This document shows, one piece after another, positions 33,257 to 42,143 of a DNA stretch of 42,472 nucleotides. The notes below the pieces were generated by a model. It searched no databases, was not told the origin of the DNA, and saw only the letters and a program-made list of their open reading frames with translations. Origin of the DNA: a virus; the IMG/VR virus record IMGVR_UViG_3300040808_000654, positions 1 to 42,472 of that record; one strand, given 5' to 3'. A program made the position numbers and the translations under genes. Each line of letters starts with the position of its first letter. Position 1 is the stretch's first letter.

Positions 33257-33879
33257 TAGATAAACGCCCTCGATTTAACAGTTAGGGATCCACCGCTGTA
33301 GCCGTATTTCACTTCGCGAGTCACCTGCCCTACCCGCTGGTCAAACAGCGCTTTGTTTGATTGAGCAGCACCCATATTTGACCAAGGCTGGTTGGTCATC
33401 ATTTGCAGACGATAGATCGCGCCGTGAACAAGCGGCTCTTTGTATTCCTCACCAATCGTGTCGGGAATACTGGTCGATGACGGAGACGGCTTTACTGAGT
33501 ACAGAACCTTCAGCGTCTCGCGCTCAGAAGGCGTCGGGCCAAGATAGAAAACTGTGTTATCTCTCTGCGAGTAATACCTTGGCTTCGCCTTCTGAGTTCC
33601 GTCACCAGTTACCTCTAGCAGGCGGGTGTATGAAACCGGCGAGAGAGTCTGTCTGTTTCGATAAATATCAATTATGTGATTCAGTTCTGTCCCTGTAGGG
33701 ATCGTGACCTCGTACTCTGTAATGTTGGGGATTACGAGAAAGTCTTCAGGGTCGGGTCGATAGATATCGGTTTTGACGCAGAACTCTACCGCTGACTCTC
33801 GAAGCGCTCGCTCAATCAAAAAGTCAGGCGCTCCATGAGCCTCTGGCCTGACGTACTCTGCAATCTCCAGATAGCGCAC
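33256..33879 (-). CDS. Head-tail adaptor/connector-like protein 2
   Basis: 207 residues from a GTG start with GAGGG. Pattern: IAEYVRPEAHGAPDFLIERA then LRESAVEFCVKT (a common adaptor start), a beta segment IPTGTELNHIIDIYRN, then YYSQRDNTVFYLGPTPSER and EPLVHGAIYRLQMMTNQPWS. This matches podovirus adaptor proteins that fit below the portal. It follows another adaptor gene, so the two form the neck ring. Confidence 0.7.
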   Translation of the reverse strand: MRYLEIAEYVRPEAHGAPDFLIERALRESAVEFCVKTDIYRPDPEDFLVIPNITEYEVTIPTGTELNHIIDIYRNRQTLSPVSYTRLLEVTGDGTQKAKPRYYSQRDNTVFYLGPTPSERETLKVLYSVKPSPSSTSIPDTIGEEYKEPLVHGAIYRLQMMTNQPWSNMGAAQSNKALFDQRVGQVTREVKYGYSGGSLTVKSRAFI

Positions 33880-33881
33880 TG

Positions 33882-34559
33882 TTACGCCCTCTGCGCGTTG
33901 CGGTCAGGGTTATTTGGGCGTGGATCTGTTGCCGCGTCAGCGCGTGTCTTGATTCCCAGAGCATTGGCAAATGATTGATAGTGCATCATCGAGCGCTCAG
34001 CGTTGCCTGCGTACTCGCTGTCCTTTTGATATGCGCGATACAAAACATAATCGAGCAAGGCGTTAGCGTAGATGTCGTCCAGCGTGATCGTGGTGGTATC
34101 AGTGCTGAAGTTGGAAATAGAAATGTCTGATGGCGCAGAGCTGACTACAATTTCTAAATCGAAACTGGCAGTAGCATTCGGATAGACGTAAAAGTTCTTG
34201 GGGTTGCCTGAGTCGTAGACGAAGTGCTCTATCTTCTTAGTGCTGTCAGCAGTAGCGCTGTGCCAATCGGGCAGCGTCTCGTCCAGTATCTTTCTGTCTA
34301 TCTGAGTAACCGCACGGCCACCCACATTGCGAACAACATCAATCAGCCGCAGGTGAGTTGCTTCGAGAGTCTGCTTACTGCCAGCCGCGCAAGTGAAGGT
34401 GGTGTTGCTGGTGTTGGCGTCAGGTCGATGGAGAACCACCTCGCGCTGAGAATCATTGAAGAACTTTAGAAGCTCGTCATTTGGGAACCTGACATTAGAG
34501 GTGTCCTGAAGAATAATGCTGGCGCGATCCAACACATCTACGACTTTAGTCGTTGCCAT
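33882..34559 (-). CDS. Head-tail adaptor protein 1 (DUF6682-like)
   Basis: 225 residues, ATG with GGGAG upstream, overlapping the preceding gene by 14 bases. Pattern: VDVLDRASIILQDTSNVRFP followed by NDELLKFFNDSQREVVLHRP, then a beta region (LEIVVSSAPSDIS) and a C-terminal helix pair (YANALLDYVLYRAYQKDSEY). This layout fits podovirus adaptor proteins of the T7 gp11 / P22 gp4 kind. It would connect portal and tail. Confidence 0.75.
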   Translation of the reverse strand: MATTKVVDVLDRASIILQDTSNVRFPNDELLKFFNDSQREVVLHRPDANTSNTTFTCAAGSKQTLEATHLRLIDVVRNVGGRAVTQIDRKILDETLPDWHSATADSTKKIEHFVYDSGNPKNFYVYPNATASFDLEIVVSSAPSDISISNFSTDTTTITLDDIYANALLDYVLYRAYQKDSEYAGNAERSMMHYQSFANALGIKTRADAATDPRPNNPDRNAQRA

Positions 34560-34821
34560 TTACAGGCTCCCACTCGATCACTTCGAGGTCTGGATTGTTT
34601 GCAAAACCCTCGCTGTAAGGCCACTCGACACCAGTGACAATATTGCGAAGGGTTTTAGGAATTCGTTTCGGCAAAACTTTCTCAGGCTCCTTGCCATTTT
34701 TTCGGAGCCTATTTACCTGATCCTGCATCGCATCAAGAGTCATGCGACGGTCAAGGGTGACGTCGAACTTCTCTTTGGCTTCGATGTACAGGTCGTCCTT
34801 CTCGGTTCGTGCTTCTTCCAC
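34546..34821 (-). CDS. Small head protein after the capsid gene
   Basis: 91 residues from a GTG with GGAG. Helical: DDLYIEAKEKFDVTLDRRMT followed by LDAMQDQVNRLRKNG, a pattern met in small phage head proteins near capsid genes. The C-terminal half (WPYSEGFANNPDLEVIEWEP) is less ordered. Perhaps a decoration or head-completion protein. It lies just downstream of the strong terminator behind the capsid gene, so its level should be below that of the capsid. Confidence 0.6.
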   Translation of the reverse strand: MEEARTEKDDLYIEAKEKFDVTLDRRMTLDAMQDQVNRLRKNGKEPEKVLPKRIPKTLRNIVTGVEWPYSEGFANNPDLEVIEWEPVNGND

Positions 34822-34834
34822 GCTAATCTCCAGT

Positions 34835-34864
34835 AAGAAGAAAAGGGGGAGGAAACCCTCCCCC
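34835..34864 (-). terminator. Strong terminator behind the major capsid gene
   Basis: On the minus strand GGGGGAGG-GTTT-CCTCCCCC (34845-34864) followed by TTTTCTTCTT (34835-34844): a perfect 8-bp stem with a T-rich tail. It lies inside the late operon, nine bases after the capsid stop, so partial termination could set capsid level high relative to tail genes. Confidence 0.9.
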
Positions 34865-34872
34865 GTCAGTCC

Positions 34873-35748
34873 TTAGACCTTCCACTTACCTACAGCGAGG
34901 CAGTCAGGAGTTACGACCTTGCGACCGTAAACTTTCAGACCACGAACGCCGTCGCCGAAGGTGCTCTCAAGGCGAACGGTCTCAGTGTTGGTGAACTGAG
35001 AGGCGAACGTGATTGCCTTGGGGTGACCCGCGAGGACGTGGGTGTAGGTAGCATCAGTACCTGAAGCTGGGGTGTAGAGCAGGTTGCTCTGATAAACCGT
35101 GAAGCGGTCTACCGTACCCACCTGACCGTTACGGAGAGGCGAGGTCGCATCACCAGTCAAGTACGCTTGACGCAGCTCGCTCTGCTTGAGCAGAGAGATC
35201 ATGCTGGGAGGCAGAACGATGAAGCGTCCCTCTTCGGGGATGTTCAGCTCGTCCAGTTCCTTAGCAATGTCAAGGATGCTAGCGAGAATGTTGCTAGACG
35301 TGATCGTAGTCTGAGCGCCGATAGTGGTTGCGCCAGTTACGACGTTAGCCAGAACGTCAGTCTCGACTGCGATACGCATTTGCTCAGCGGCATCCTTGGA
35401 AGCCTCTGCCAGCATATCGATGTCGCCCTGTGCAGACAGAACGTCGTCGATCTTGAACGCATAGCTCTTAGCCTGATCGATAAGCAGCTCGACCGTGCTG
35501 GTGGTCAAGTCAGCGTAGCTGACAGTACCAGTGTAGTCGGCAATGCTTACTGCGGGAACGGTACGAATGTGTACCTTGTCGCCCTGACCAGAGATCTCGC
35601 CTTCGTAGTCGGTGTTAGAAATAGCAGGAAGTACAGACGAGCTGTAGAACTTAGCCTGCAACAGTTTTGAAAAGACTTCTGGGATGAAGCCGCCCTGATT
35701 AGCAGCGTAAGTAAACGCCGCGCCAGAGCCGTTAGCACCAATAGCCAT
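34873..35748 (-). CDS. Major capsid protein
   Basis: 291 residues, AGAGGT before the ATG. It has the usual size and place (after scaffold, before adaptors). Pattern: GGFIPEVFSKLLQAKFYSSS, ISGQGDKVHIRTVPAVS, AKSYAFKIDDVLSAQGDID, QMRIAVETDVLANVV and FIVLPPSMISLLKQSELR, matching the HK97-fold coat of marine podophages and the P22-type coat group. About 400 copies are expected in a T=7 head. No protease is seen, so cleavage is not expected to be needed. Confidence 0.85.
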   Translation of the reverse strand: MAIGANGSGAAFTYAANQGGFIPEVFSKLLQAKFYSSSVLPAISNTDYEGEISGQGDKVHIRTVPAVSIADYTGTVSYADLTTSTVELLIDQAKSYAFKIDDVLSAQGDIDMLAEASKDAAEQMRIAVETDVLANVVTGATTIGAQTTITSSNILASILDIAKELDELNIPEEGRFIVLPPSMISLLKQSELRQAYLTGDATSPLRNGQVGTVDRFTVYQSNLLYTPASGTDATYTHVLAGHPKAITFASQFTNTETVRLESTFGDGVRGLKVYGRKVVTPDCLAVGKWKV

Positions 35749-35776
35749 CGTTAAATACCTCTATGCAAGAGTTGTA

Positions 35777-36676
35777 TTAACGCCGGATTCGGTCTTGCCT
35801 CCACGCTTCCATCACTGCTTCTTGGTTCGCTTCAAAGTCCTTCAGCGACATCGCATTGATTTCCGCCCGAGACCAGATTTTTTGTCCGGCACCAGTATCA
35901 GGCTTTCTCGATTTCGGGAGCTTTGGCTCTGCCGCAGCTTTCGCCTTTTCGAGCGCCTTCTCTTGCGGCGTCGGTTGTCCGAATCCCATATCGCTCTTGA
36001 ACTTGTTCAACAGATAAACAACTTCTGGCACGTTTCCGCGCTCAGCGTAGCGTTGCATCTCGTCGCTCTGTACCTCCAGCCAGTCAGCCCAGTCTCCTGA
36101 CTCAACGATATTGTCGAGGTCAGGGTGAGCTTCCCTGATGAGAGCTATGTGCCGCTCTTGCGCTTTCGCATGGGCCTCTTGGTCTCTCATCTGCCGGAGT
36201 TGTTCAAGCTCGGCATTGGTTTCGGCAACTTGTGCTTGCGTCCTTTCCATCTGATCCAGAATTGGTGCCGCTAAGTCTGGGTACTCTTCCCTGACCTGCT
36301 TCAACTTCTCCAGATCGACGTCTTTCTCTGCAAGCTGACGCTTCAGGTTGCTCAACTCAGCCATTGTCTGCTCGTGCAAACGTCGCAGCTCTTTAGCCTC
36401 AGTTGTTGCCTGAGTCATCTTCCTTTGCGCATTCTTGTAGCGTTCGTCAGCCTTTTTCAGGGCTAACTCCGTCTCAGACAATTCGCCGCGTTCGTCTTCG
36501 ACGGGAGCCTCGACAGGTTCTTCGGCAGTATCCGTTGGCTCTTCGGGTGCCTCTGCCTCAACCTCCTGCTGAACTTCCTCTGGCGTTTCCTCTTCTTGAG
36601 GGGCCGGAACTTCACCTTTCAGTTGGGCCATTAACTCCTGTGCTTCCGCTTCAAGTTTTGCTGGATCTACTTTCAT
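35777..36676 (-). CDS. Scaffold protein
   Basis: 299 residues, AGGAA before the ATG. Acidic Glu/Pro-rich N-terminal part (20-65), long coiled coil (about 65-190), and a C-terminal basic region (about 245-299, KLPKSRKPDTG, WRQDRIRR) that would bind the capsid interior. Charge pattern, size and position directly upstream of the capsid gene are typical of podovirus scaffolds. Confidence 0.85.
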   Translation of the reverse strand: MKVDPAKLEAEAQELMAQLKGEVPAPQEEETPEEVQQEVEAEAPEEPTDTAEEPVEAPVEDERGELSETELALKKADERYKNAQRKMTQATTEAKELRRLHEQTMAELSNLKRQLAEKDVDLEKLKQVREEYPDLAAPILDQMERTQAQVAETNAELEQLRQMRDQEAHAKAQERHIALIREAHPDLDNIVESGDWADWLEVQSDEMQRYAERGNVPEVVYLLNKFKSDMGFGQPTPQEKALEKAKAAAEPKLPKSRKPDTGAGQKIWSRAEINAMSLKDFEANQEAVMEAWRQDRIRR

Positions 36677-36702
36677 CTTCCGGTTCCTATTAAGGGTGTC
36701 CG

Positions 36703-36891
36703 TCAGTCGATGCTTGGGGGTCGTATCTTCAACGACCGCTCTGCTTCGATAACCGCTTCAGCGGCTTGTTCTAGTTCGAGCACTTCACGCAGCTCAGCCA
36801 CGCGGCCCTGCTCAAACCTAAAATCGTTTTTATCCGCAGACTCTAATTTGGTCTGAGCGTCAGCCAATCGCCCCGCCAGCAACTCCATTAG
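36703..36891 (-). CDS. Small helical protein between portal and scaffold
   Basis: 62 residues if begun at the ATG at 36891, with GAGGA upstream, overlapping the portal gene end by about 32 bases. The frame extends to a TTG at 36987, which would overlap far more and is less likely. Helical (GRLADAQTKLESADKNDFRF, EQGRVAELREVLELEQAAEA), charged. Such a short gene between portal and scaffold is common in podoviruses. Function unknown. Confidence 0.55.
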   Translation of the reverse strand, partial: LMELLAGRLADAQTKLESADKNDFRFEQGRVAELREVLELEQAAEAVIEAERSLKIRPPSID

Positions 36892-38857
36892 GAGGGGCCA
36901 TTCCTCCGTCAGGGCTAAGACCTTGATCGCCCGCGCCTGACGCGGCGAGCATTTGCTGTTGCTGTAATAACGCTTGTTGCTCGGCAATTAGCTGTTCCTC
37001 AGACTTGATAACGTCAGCAGGATCGATGTCCATGCTCTGCGCGATGTCACGCAGGAGCTTGCCTCGATCTACTAGCTGAGAGTCCATGGGGTTTGAAACC
37101 AGAGAGAGGAATTGAAGAAGTCTCTGGCTCTGCACTTCTTTCTGCACAAGTGCGGTGCTACCGCGAGCTACGACCTTGAGGTCGCCCTTCGCTCGCTCAT
37201 TCGTTCCGAACTCCATATTGAAGTGGAACAATGATTCAATCATAGGGCGTATAAGGAAATCGTCAATGTTTTTGATGGTGCTTTTGAGCGCTACGTTAGC
37301 CGCTCCCATCAGCATTGAGATACCTGTCGCCGTCTTGTTCAGGCTCTTCGTTTGCTCGCCGTGAGTATAAGACGGTAAGGATGTCGTCTCGTCGGCAAAG
37401 CGCCGGAAGATCTCGATGATTTGGTTCAGGCCATTTGCGTTCGCGACAGGCTGGTAGTACCTGATCGCTGGCATTGACCCGTCTCCGCCCGAGCGTAAAA
37501 AGACTCGCCACGGATGGAGGTCGGTTGGATCCTCGCCCGCCGCGAGCAGGTCGGTGTTTACTTCCACCATCGGACCAGAAGACAGGGCCATGTTGTCGAG
37601 CCAGATACGAGTGGCCGCATTCATGGTTTGCTGTGAGTCACGCATCATGCGCGGTACGCCTACGCCCCAGAACTGGTGGGGAGTGCGCTCATACGGGAAG
37701 ATGTTGTACGGAATCCGGTAGCCCTTCACTGGATTCAGTGAGGCTTTGATGACCTTTCCTGAGACAATCCATACGTTTGCGTCAAAGTCTTGGCTGGGAT
37801 CTGCACCCTCCGGTAGCTCGACCCCAGAGTCTTTGAGGTCGTATCCGTCAATGGATCCCCAAAACTCCAGCAACTCATACCGATTCGAATCACCGTGCTC
37901 GTTAATACCAGCGATCTGGCGACGAGTCCTTTCGTGATCCTCTTCTTCATGGTTTCCTGTACGGTTGTCCCGCAACATCGCGAGAATAATTTCTGCATCG
38001 AAAGATGGCGTTTCGGCCAACTCTCGGAACTGTCTTCGCGTTAGGACATGACGGCGGAACATTCCGTGGCAGTCATCAAGACTGGTGCAGAACGGATCGG
38101 GGTAGAGATCGAAAATTGATACTGACTCAATCTCTGGCCGAACCTGCTCTTCCATGACCATAGCGTAGGTTGACCGACCCATCTCATCCTGCATCCGCTG
38201 GTAGGACTGAACTCGGTCGATCTTTACGGTGCCTGACTTGATGGCACCGGAGCCAAAGATACAGGCCTCAAGGATGGCCTCCTTCATCTTCTGCTCTGTG
38301 TTCTCTTCGATAAGCTGGTCTTCGATGTCCTTCTGCATTTCCTCAGAAGCCATCATTGCCAGTCGCTCTTCTTGTTCCTGCAATCCCTGACGGATCGCCT
38401 CTTCATTCTCTGCCAGAACCTGACGAATTACCTCTTCAGGCTGGCCTTGGCCAAGCTCGACGATGTTCTGAATCAACATCTGCTGCATCTCGGCCCGCTT
38501 GATCGGATTGATCTTGGGGCGAGGCGTAGGCTCTACGCCGAAGAATGCGTCACCACTCTGGAACAACAGGTCAACAAGCCTGCTGTATGCCGCCATAACC
38601 TTGGTGCGAGACAGGCCAACAAAGACCTTGCTGCGAGATCCAGAGGCTTCTTCTAGGCGAGCGAGAGTATTGGGGTCATACTGCCCAGAGAACTGACGCA
38701 GATCCTTGATCCACTCATCTTCAGTTTCCTTGCGGGCATCTTTGTACTCGGTAAACAAGGACTGAAGCCTTGAGCCGAGATTTTGAAGTTCGCTCTCTTG
38801 AGTGCTGTCCGGATTCTCAACATCAAACCCGACACCCTCTTCGAGGTATTCGTCCAT
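36860..38857 (-). CDS. Portal protein
   Basis: 665 residues from the ATG at 38857, chosen because it overlaps the terminase stop as TAATG like most starts here; an ATG two codons upstream is also possible. Size and features match podovirus (P22/T7-like) portals: long helices (LQSLFTEYKDARKETEDEWI), a Pro-rich middle (GYRIPYNIFPYERTPHQFWG), and a Gln/Gly-rich C-terminal barrel (EEQLIAEQQALLQQQQMLAA). Twelve copies would form the DNA gate at one capsid vertex. It sits directly after TerL. Confidence 0.85.
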   Translation of the reverse strand: MDEYLEEGVGFDVENPDSTQESELQNLGSRLQSLFTEYKDARKETEDEWIKDLRQFSGQYDPNTLARLEEASGSRSKVFVGLSRTKVMAAYSRLVDLLFQSGDAFFGVEPTPRPKINPIKRAEMQQMLIQNIVELGQGQPEEVIRQVLAENEEAIRQGLQEQEERLAMMASEEMQKDIEDQLIEENTEQKMKEAILEACIFGSGAIKSGTVKIDRVQSYQRMQDEMGRSTYAMVMEEQVRPEIESVSIFDLYPDPFCTSLDDCHGMFRRHVLTRRQFRELAETPSFDAEIILAMLRDNRTGNHEEEDHERTRRQIAGINEHGDSNRYELLEFWGSIDGYDLKDSGVELPEGADPSQDFDANVWIVSGKVIKASLNPVKGYRIPYNIFPYERTPHQFWGVGVPRMMRDSQQTMNAATRIWLDNMALSSGPMVEVNTDLLAAGEDPTDLHPWRVFLRSGGDGSMPAIRYYQPVANANGLNQIIEIFRRFADETTSLPSYTHGEQTKSLNKTATGISMLMGAANVALKSTIKNIDDFLIRPMIESLFHFNMEFGTNERAKGDLKVVARGSTALVQKEVQSQRLLQFLSLVSNPMDSQLVDRGKLLRDIAQSMDIDPADVIKSEEQLIAEQQALLQQQQMLAASGAGDQGLSPDGGMAPPNGVAGGAIG

Positions 38858-40446
38858 TACCATCCCACCACGGTGTCAACAGTTTTGAAGCGCCTGCCGA
38901 CCGACAACACTTTAGGTCGCGGCATAGAAGCCAATCCGTGGAGGGCAATGGCAAAAGCCATCACCCGATCATCATAACAGCCGTTTTGAGCATTGGTAGT
39001 CCCTTTTTCGTCAATAACATACGTGCGCAACTCTTTGATTAACTCAAGGTCTGCAATGCCAGAATCCCTCTGCCGAAGTAACGCGGCGAGGTTGTCGATA
39101 ATCAGCGGCTTGGTTTTGCTCGTTGTCAGGAAACCACCGCGCTTCGTCATTCGGTCTCCGTATGCGCCGTCCACAGAACTTTCAATAAACAGAGACGGGT
39201 AGTTCAATTCTTGCAACCGGCGGAGCGTAGTCAGTCCGTGGTTGTTTCTCTCGACAATGATGTAGGCGCTGTTGTACCGCTGGCCGATCATGCCGACGAT
39301 GTTGCCCCACTCCCACGGATCAATGTGCCCGTGGTAGCAAGCAACCTGCCTGCCACGCGAGTCCAGTACCTGCGCCACGGAGTAGTCGCCGTAGGCCAAT
39401 CCCTCCGCGACGTCCACGCCAATGACGTAGGAATCGTCTGGATTGGGCGGATACCACTCGCGATATGGGCCAGAGGAGCGCTCAGACATCCCGTCGCTGC
39501 GGAACTCACCGATAAAGTCAGGCGTGTAGCACTCCTTCTCGGCATCAGCGAGAACGTCATCCTCCACAAAACAACGACCAGACGTGAGGAACGCCTCAAT
39601 CGGGGTGGACGGATACTCCTGCTTAAAAAGGTCATGCCCGCCCAGCTCGTCCATTTTGTTGCGGCGGAACTGGAGCTGTTCATCATCCAGCCCATACTTA
39701 GCCGCCATCTGCTCCTCGTCCTTGGTCCGCTCGAAGTACGGGCGCACTGGGGCGCGGTACTCGGACATGGCATACCAAGGCACAAAGCAGGTAATCCAGT
39801 CAGTTTCCCCGCGCAGAGACTTCATGACTTGGTCATAGAACCAGCCACCCGCCCCGTTGGCGGTGGACTCAAGGATTACTTCACTGCCCTTTCCACCTAC
39901 CGTCTGTAGCAAACCGGCTACGATGTCTGCCCCCTGCGGGTAGAAGGCGACCTCCGATCCATGGACAAAGCGGTTAGTCTGTCCTCGCCCTGTCTGAGTT
40001 GATCGTGCCGTACCCACTCGATATCGCGAGTTGATCTCGTCGAAGACGAGCGTAGCGGCACTTTGACTGCTGAGTTTAGGCTTGAAAGCTTGGTGAGGAA
40101 CGCCGTCGTAGAACGAGCGCACCATGTTAAAAATCGCGTTAGTTGACTCCGCAAGGTGCGAAAGCACGAACGCATTCGCATTCCTCGTCTGCGTAATTTT
40201 CCAGAAGAATCGACCTTCCACATACGTCGAGATCCCTACCTGCCGTGCCTTCAGGATCAGGGCGCGTATCTTCCCCTGCTCCTTGAGCTGCTGCTCCAGT
40301 TGCTGGTGAACCATCTTCTGGCCATCGTTCAGGCGGAACGGAACTTGCTCGCCCTCCTTGTTGATGACCTTCAGGATGTTCTTGGCGTACACGGGGAAGT
40401 CGGATTTAAATACCCGCGCCGCCTCCATCAACTCCTGATCATTCAC
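38857..40446 (-). CDS. terL: Terminase large subunit (packaging ATPase/nuclease)
   Basis: 529 residues from a GTG start overlapping the HNH gene. The ATPase part has the Walker A variant LILKARQVGIST (63-74) and the SE coupling motif HGSEVAF (Glu165). The nuclease part has GVDVAEG (Asp345), IIVERNNHG (Glu399) and GCYDDRVMAF (Asp492, Asp493), an RNase H-like site. It would pump DNA into the prohead and cut it. No separate small subunit gene is recognised upstream; the HNH gene takes that place. Confidence 0.93.
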   Translation of the reverse strand: MNDQELMEAARVFKSDFPVYAKNILKVINKEGEQVPFRLNDGQKMVHQQLEQQLKEQGKIRALILKARQVGISTYVEGRFFWKITQTRNANAFVLSHLAESTNAIFNMVRSFYDGVPHQAFKPKLSSQSAATLVFDEINSRYRVGTARSTQTGRGQTNRFVHGSEVAFYPQGADIVAGLLQTVGGKGSEVILESTANGAGGWFYDQVMKSLRGETDWITCFVPWYAMSEYRAPVRPYFERTKDEEQMAAKYGLDDEQLQFRRNKMDELGGHDLFKQEYPSTPIEAFLTSGRCFVEDDVLADAEKECYTPDFIGEFRSDGMSERSSGPYREWYPPNPDDSYVIGVDVAEGLAYGDYSVAQVLDSRGRQVACYHGHIDPWEWGNIVGMIGQRYNSAYIIVERNNHGLTTLRRLQELNYPSLFIESSVDGAYGDRMTKRGGFLTTSKTKPLIIDNLAALLRQRDSGIADLELIKELRTYVIDEKGTTNAQNGCYDDRVMAFAIALHGLASMPRPKVLSVGRRFKTVDTVVGW

Positions 40447-40906
40447 CCTCTAACCCCTCAATGATTTGCTTGCACCACCACAACAAGTCAGCGTCTTCCC
40501 CTGAATGACGCATGAGATTCACCCTGTAGCAGACCAGTCTGACGTTGCCCTTCTCGTAACCTTTGCTCTGGTCGATCCTGTCTACCGATGCATTCAGCCC
40601 CGTCGAATCCCTCATGCGGCGGGGGTAGTAGGTCATGTGCATACCCGTAACGGCGCACTTCCCCTGTTGCTGATCCCACATCATCCGCAGATCTTCTTTG
40701 GTAATGCTTATCTCTGCCTTGCGGGTCTTGTTGTGTAACCGGCTAAATAGATAGGCCTCCGGACTAGAAGATCTGTAAGCGTTCTTTTTCACCGCATGAC
40801 AGGCGGCGCAAGTTCGCTTTCTGTAGCTCCCTTTCCCATGCAGGGGAAAATCTTTTAGTGGTTTTGTAACGCCGCATACGGTGCATTCGCGATTCTCAAC
40901 TGCCAA
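40439..40906 (-). CDS. HNH endonuclease with N-terminal zinc site
   Basis: 155 residues from a TTG start with GGGGGG upstream; a start further in would lose the first zinc pair. Cys8, Cys11, Cys33 and Cys36 form a zinc ribbon. The HNH part is SVDRIDQSKGYEKGNVRLVC (108-126) followed by RVNLM; the first His of the classic motif is replaced by Asp109, and GKCAVTGM gives another Cys. HNH proteins beside TerL often aid packaging or cohesive-end cutting. It overlaps the upstream gene by 52 bases and TerL by eight. Confidence 0.8.
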   Translation of the reverse strand: MAVENRECTVCGVTKPLKDFPLHGKGSYRKRTCAACHAVKKNAYRSSSPEAYLFSRLHNKTRKAEISITKEDLRMMWDQQQGKCAVTGMHMTYYPRRMRDSTGLNASVDRIDQSKGYEKGNVRLVCYRVNLMRHSGEDADLLWWCKQIIEGLEGE

Positions 40907-41268
40907 GGTTTACCCCCCGTGACGTCGTGAAACGCCGCCATAGCCGCCTTGGAACTCCCTACGGCTATGCGATCCCCCATCAGGGATAGACCGAGGCCAA
41001 TGCACCCGACCACGTCTGTTGGATAGTTAGCGACGTGGAGCAAAATATGAGTGCGGCCCTCGACGTTCTCGACCTCGTAACACCAGTCGAACTTCGGTGA
41101 CTCCTTCCATTTCAGCGTGTATTCGCCCAGCGGGATGCAAGACTCGAACGGCTTGTTGTCCAGCCATGGGCGCTCAATCGTGTAAAACCTGTGAAGCTGA
41201 TTTGCCGGAATGGTCATAACGCCCAACGTCCCTGTTGGGTGGTATGCAAATCTATTGATCGTAATCAT
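40855..41268 (-). CDS. DUF5675-like protein, possible peptidoglycan-active enzyme
   Basis: 137 residues; start overlaps the lipoprotein stop (ATGA). The pattern TIERPWLDNKPFESCIPLGE is that of DUF5675. HILLHVANYP (His78, Asn81) and GCIGLG (Cys89) lie in the order of L,D-transpeptidase motifs, so a cell-wall role such as lysis is conceivable; this is inference. No signal peptide. Neighbours are a lipoprotein and packaging genes. Confidence 0.7.
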   Translation of the reverse strand: MITINRFAYHPTGTLGVMTIPANQLHRFYTIERPWLDNKPFESCIPLGEYTLKWKESPKFDWCYEVENVEGRTHILLHVANYPTDVVGCIGLGLSLMGDRIAVGSSKAAMAAFHDVTGGKPWQLRIANAPYAALQNH

Positions 41269-42143
41269 TGGCAGTTGATCGATACGTTGCCATCAACATC
41301 GGTCGTGGCAGTGCAGTTCTTCTGCGCATCGAGAATGGTCTGAATCGCGGACTGATAATCCGCCCAGACACTGCTGAACAAATTATTGTTCGCGGCGTCC
41401 ATGTTCAGCATATTCTCGTAGCCCGCTAGGCTGACGTTGGTGATGCCCGTCATGCCCTCAGTGCCGAGAGTCACTGCGCTGTTCATGCCAGCCGCGCCCA
41501 AGGTTGTGGTCGCATCCAGTCCAGCGGTGCCCATGGTTACCGTGGAGTCGAGACCGGCATTACCCAGATCCACAAGTCCGTTAATCGCGGCACCAGAGAT
41601 CGCCACATTCGAGTCGAGTCCGGCATTACCCAGATCAACCGCTCCAGTGATCCCCGCAGTGCCCAGATTCACCATGCCATTCACGAAAGGCGTGTAGTCG
41701 ATGTTGCTGGCCACCGATGCAGTCGCATCTCCCATCGTGACAAACGACCCATACAAAGCCTGCTGGGTAGTGGCATCCGCACCAATGCGGGCCAGATCTA
41801 CGTCAGCGCTGTACTTAGCCATGGTTTTCGCGGAATCCGCCTGCATCCACATCATGCCCAAGCTGGTAACTGGGGTAGCCAGAATGGATGCCCACTGAAT
41901 CGCCTGAGATTGCTGTGGCACTGGCGTGACACTAGGAGTCTGGGTAAGGGCCAAAGCCATAACCGCAGCACTTGCCGCCTGCCCGTCTCCAGCCGCCGCA
42001 ATTTTCGACAATGCCTCGAACTTCGCCTGCGATGCCAAAGCATTTGCTTCAGCCGCCTTCTGTACCGCCTCGTAATACTGGGATGTCGTAGATGAACACC
42101 CAGTCACAACCAATACCGCTAAAAATAACCCTAGTTTCTTCAT
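41265..42143 (-). CDS. Phage lipoprotein with LGNAGLDS repeats
   Basis: 292 residues, AGGGGA before the ATG. Signal peptide MKKLGLFLAVLVVTGC with lipobox VTGC (Cys16), so the mature protein is a lipoprotein. An Ala/Gln-rich helical part (17-125) is followed by about seven repeats of 11-13 residues (VDLGNAGLDSxVxISGAAI, LGNAGLDSTVTMG, AGLDATTTLG, AGMNSAVTLG; about 160-235) and a Cys-containing end (KNCTATTDVDGNVSINCQ). It may be a superinfection-exclusion or lysis lipoprotein. The repeat type suggests a beta-solenoid. Confidence 0.8.
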   Translation of the reverse strand: MKKLGLFLAVLVVTGCSSTTSQYYEAVQKAAEANALASQAKFEALSKIAAAGDGQAASAAVMALALTQTPSVTPVPQQSQAIQWASILATPVTSLGMMWMQADSAKTMAKYSADVDLARIGADATTQQALYGSFVTMGDATASVASNIDYTPFVNGMVNLGTAGITGAVDLGNAGLDSNVAISGAAINGLVDLGNAGLDSTVTMGTAGLDATTTLGAAGMNSAVTLGTEGMTGITNVSLAGYENMLNMDAANNNLFSSVWADYQSAIQTILDAQKNCTATTDVDGNVSINCQ

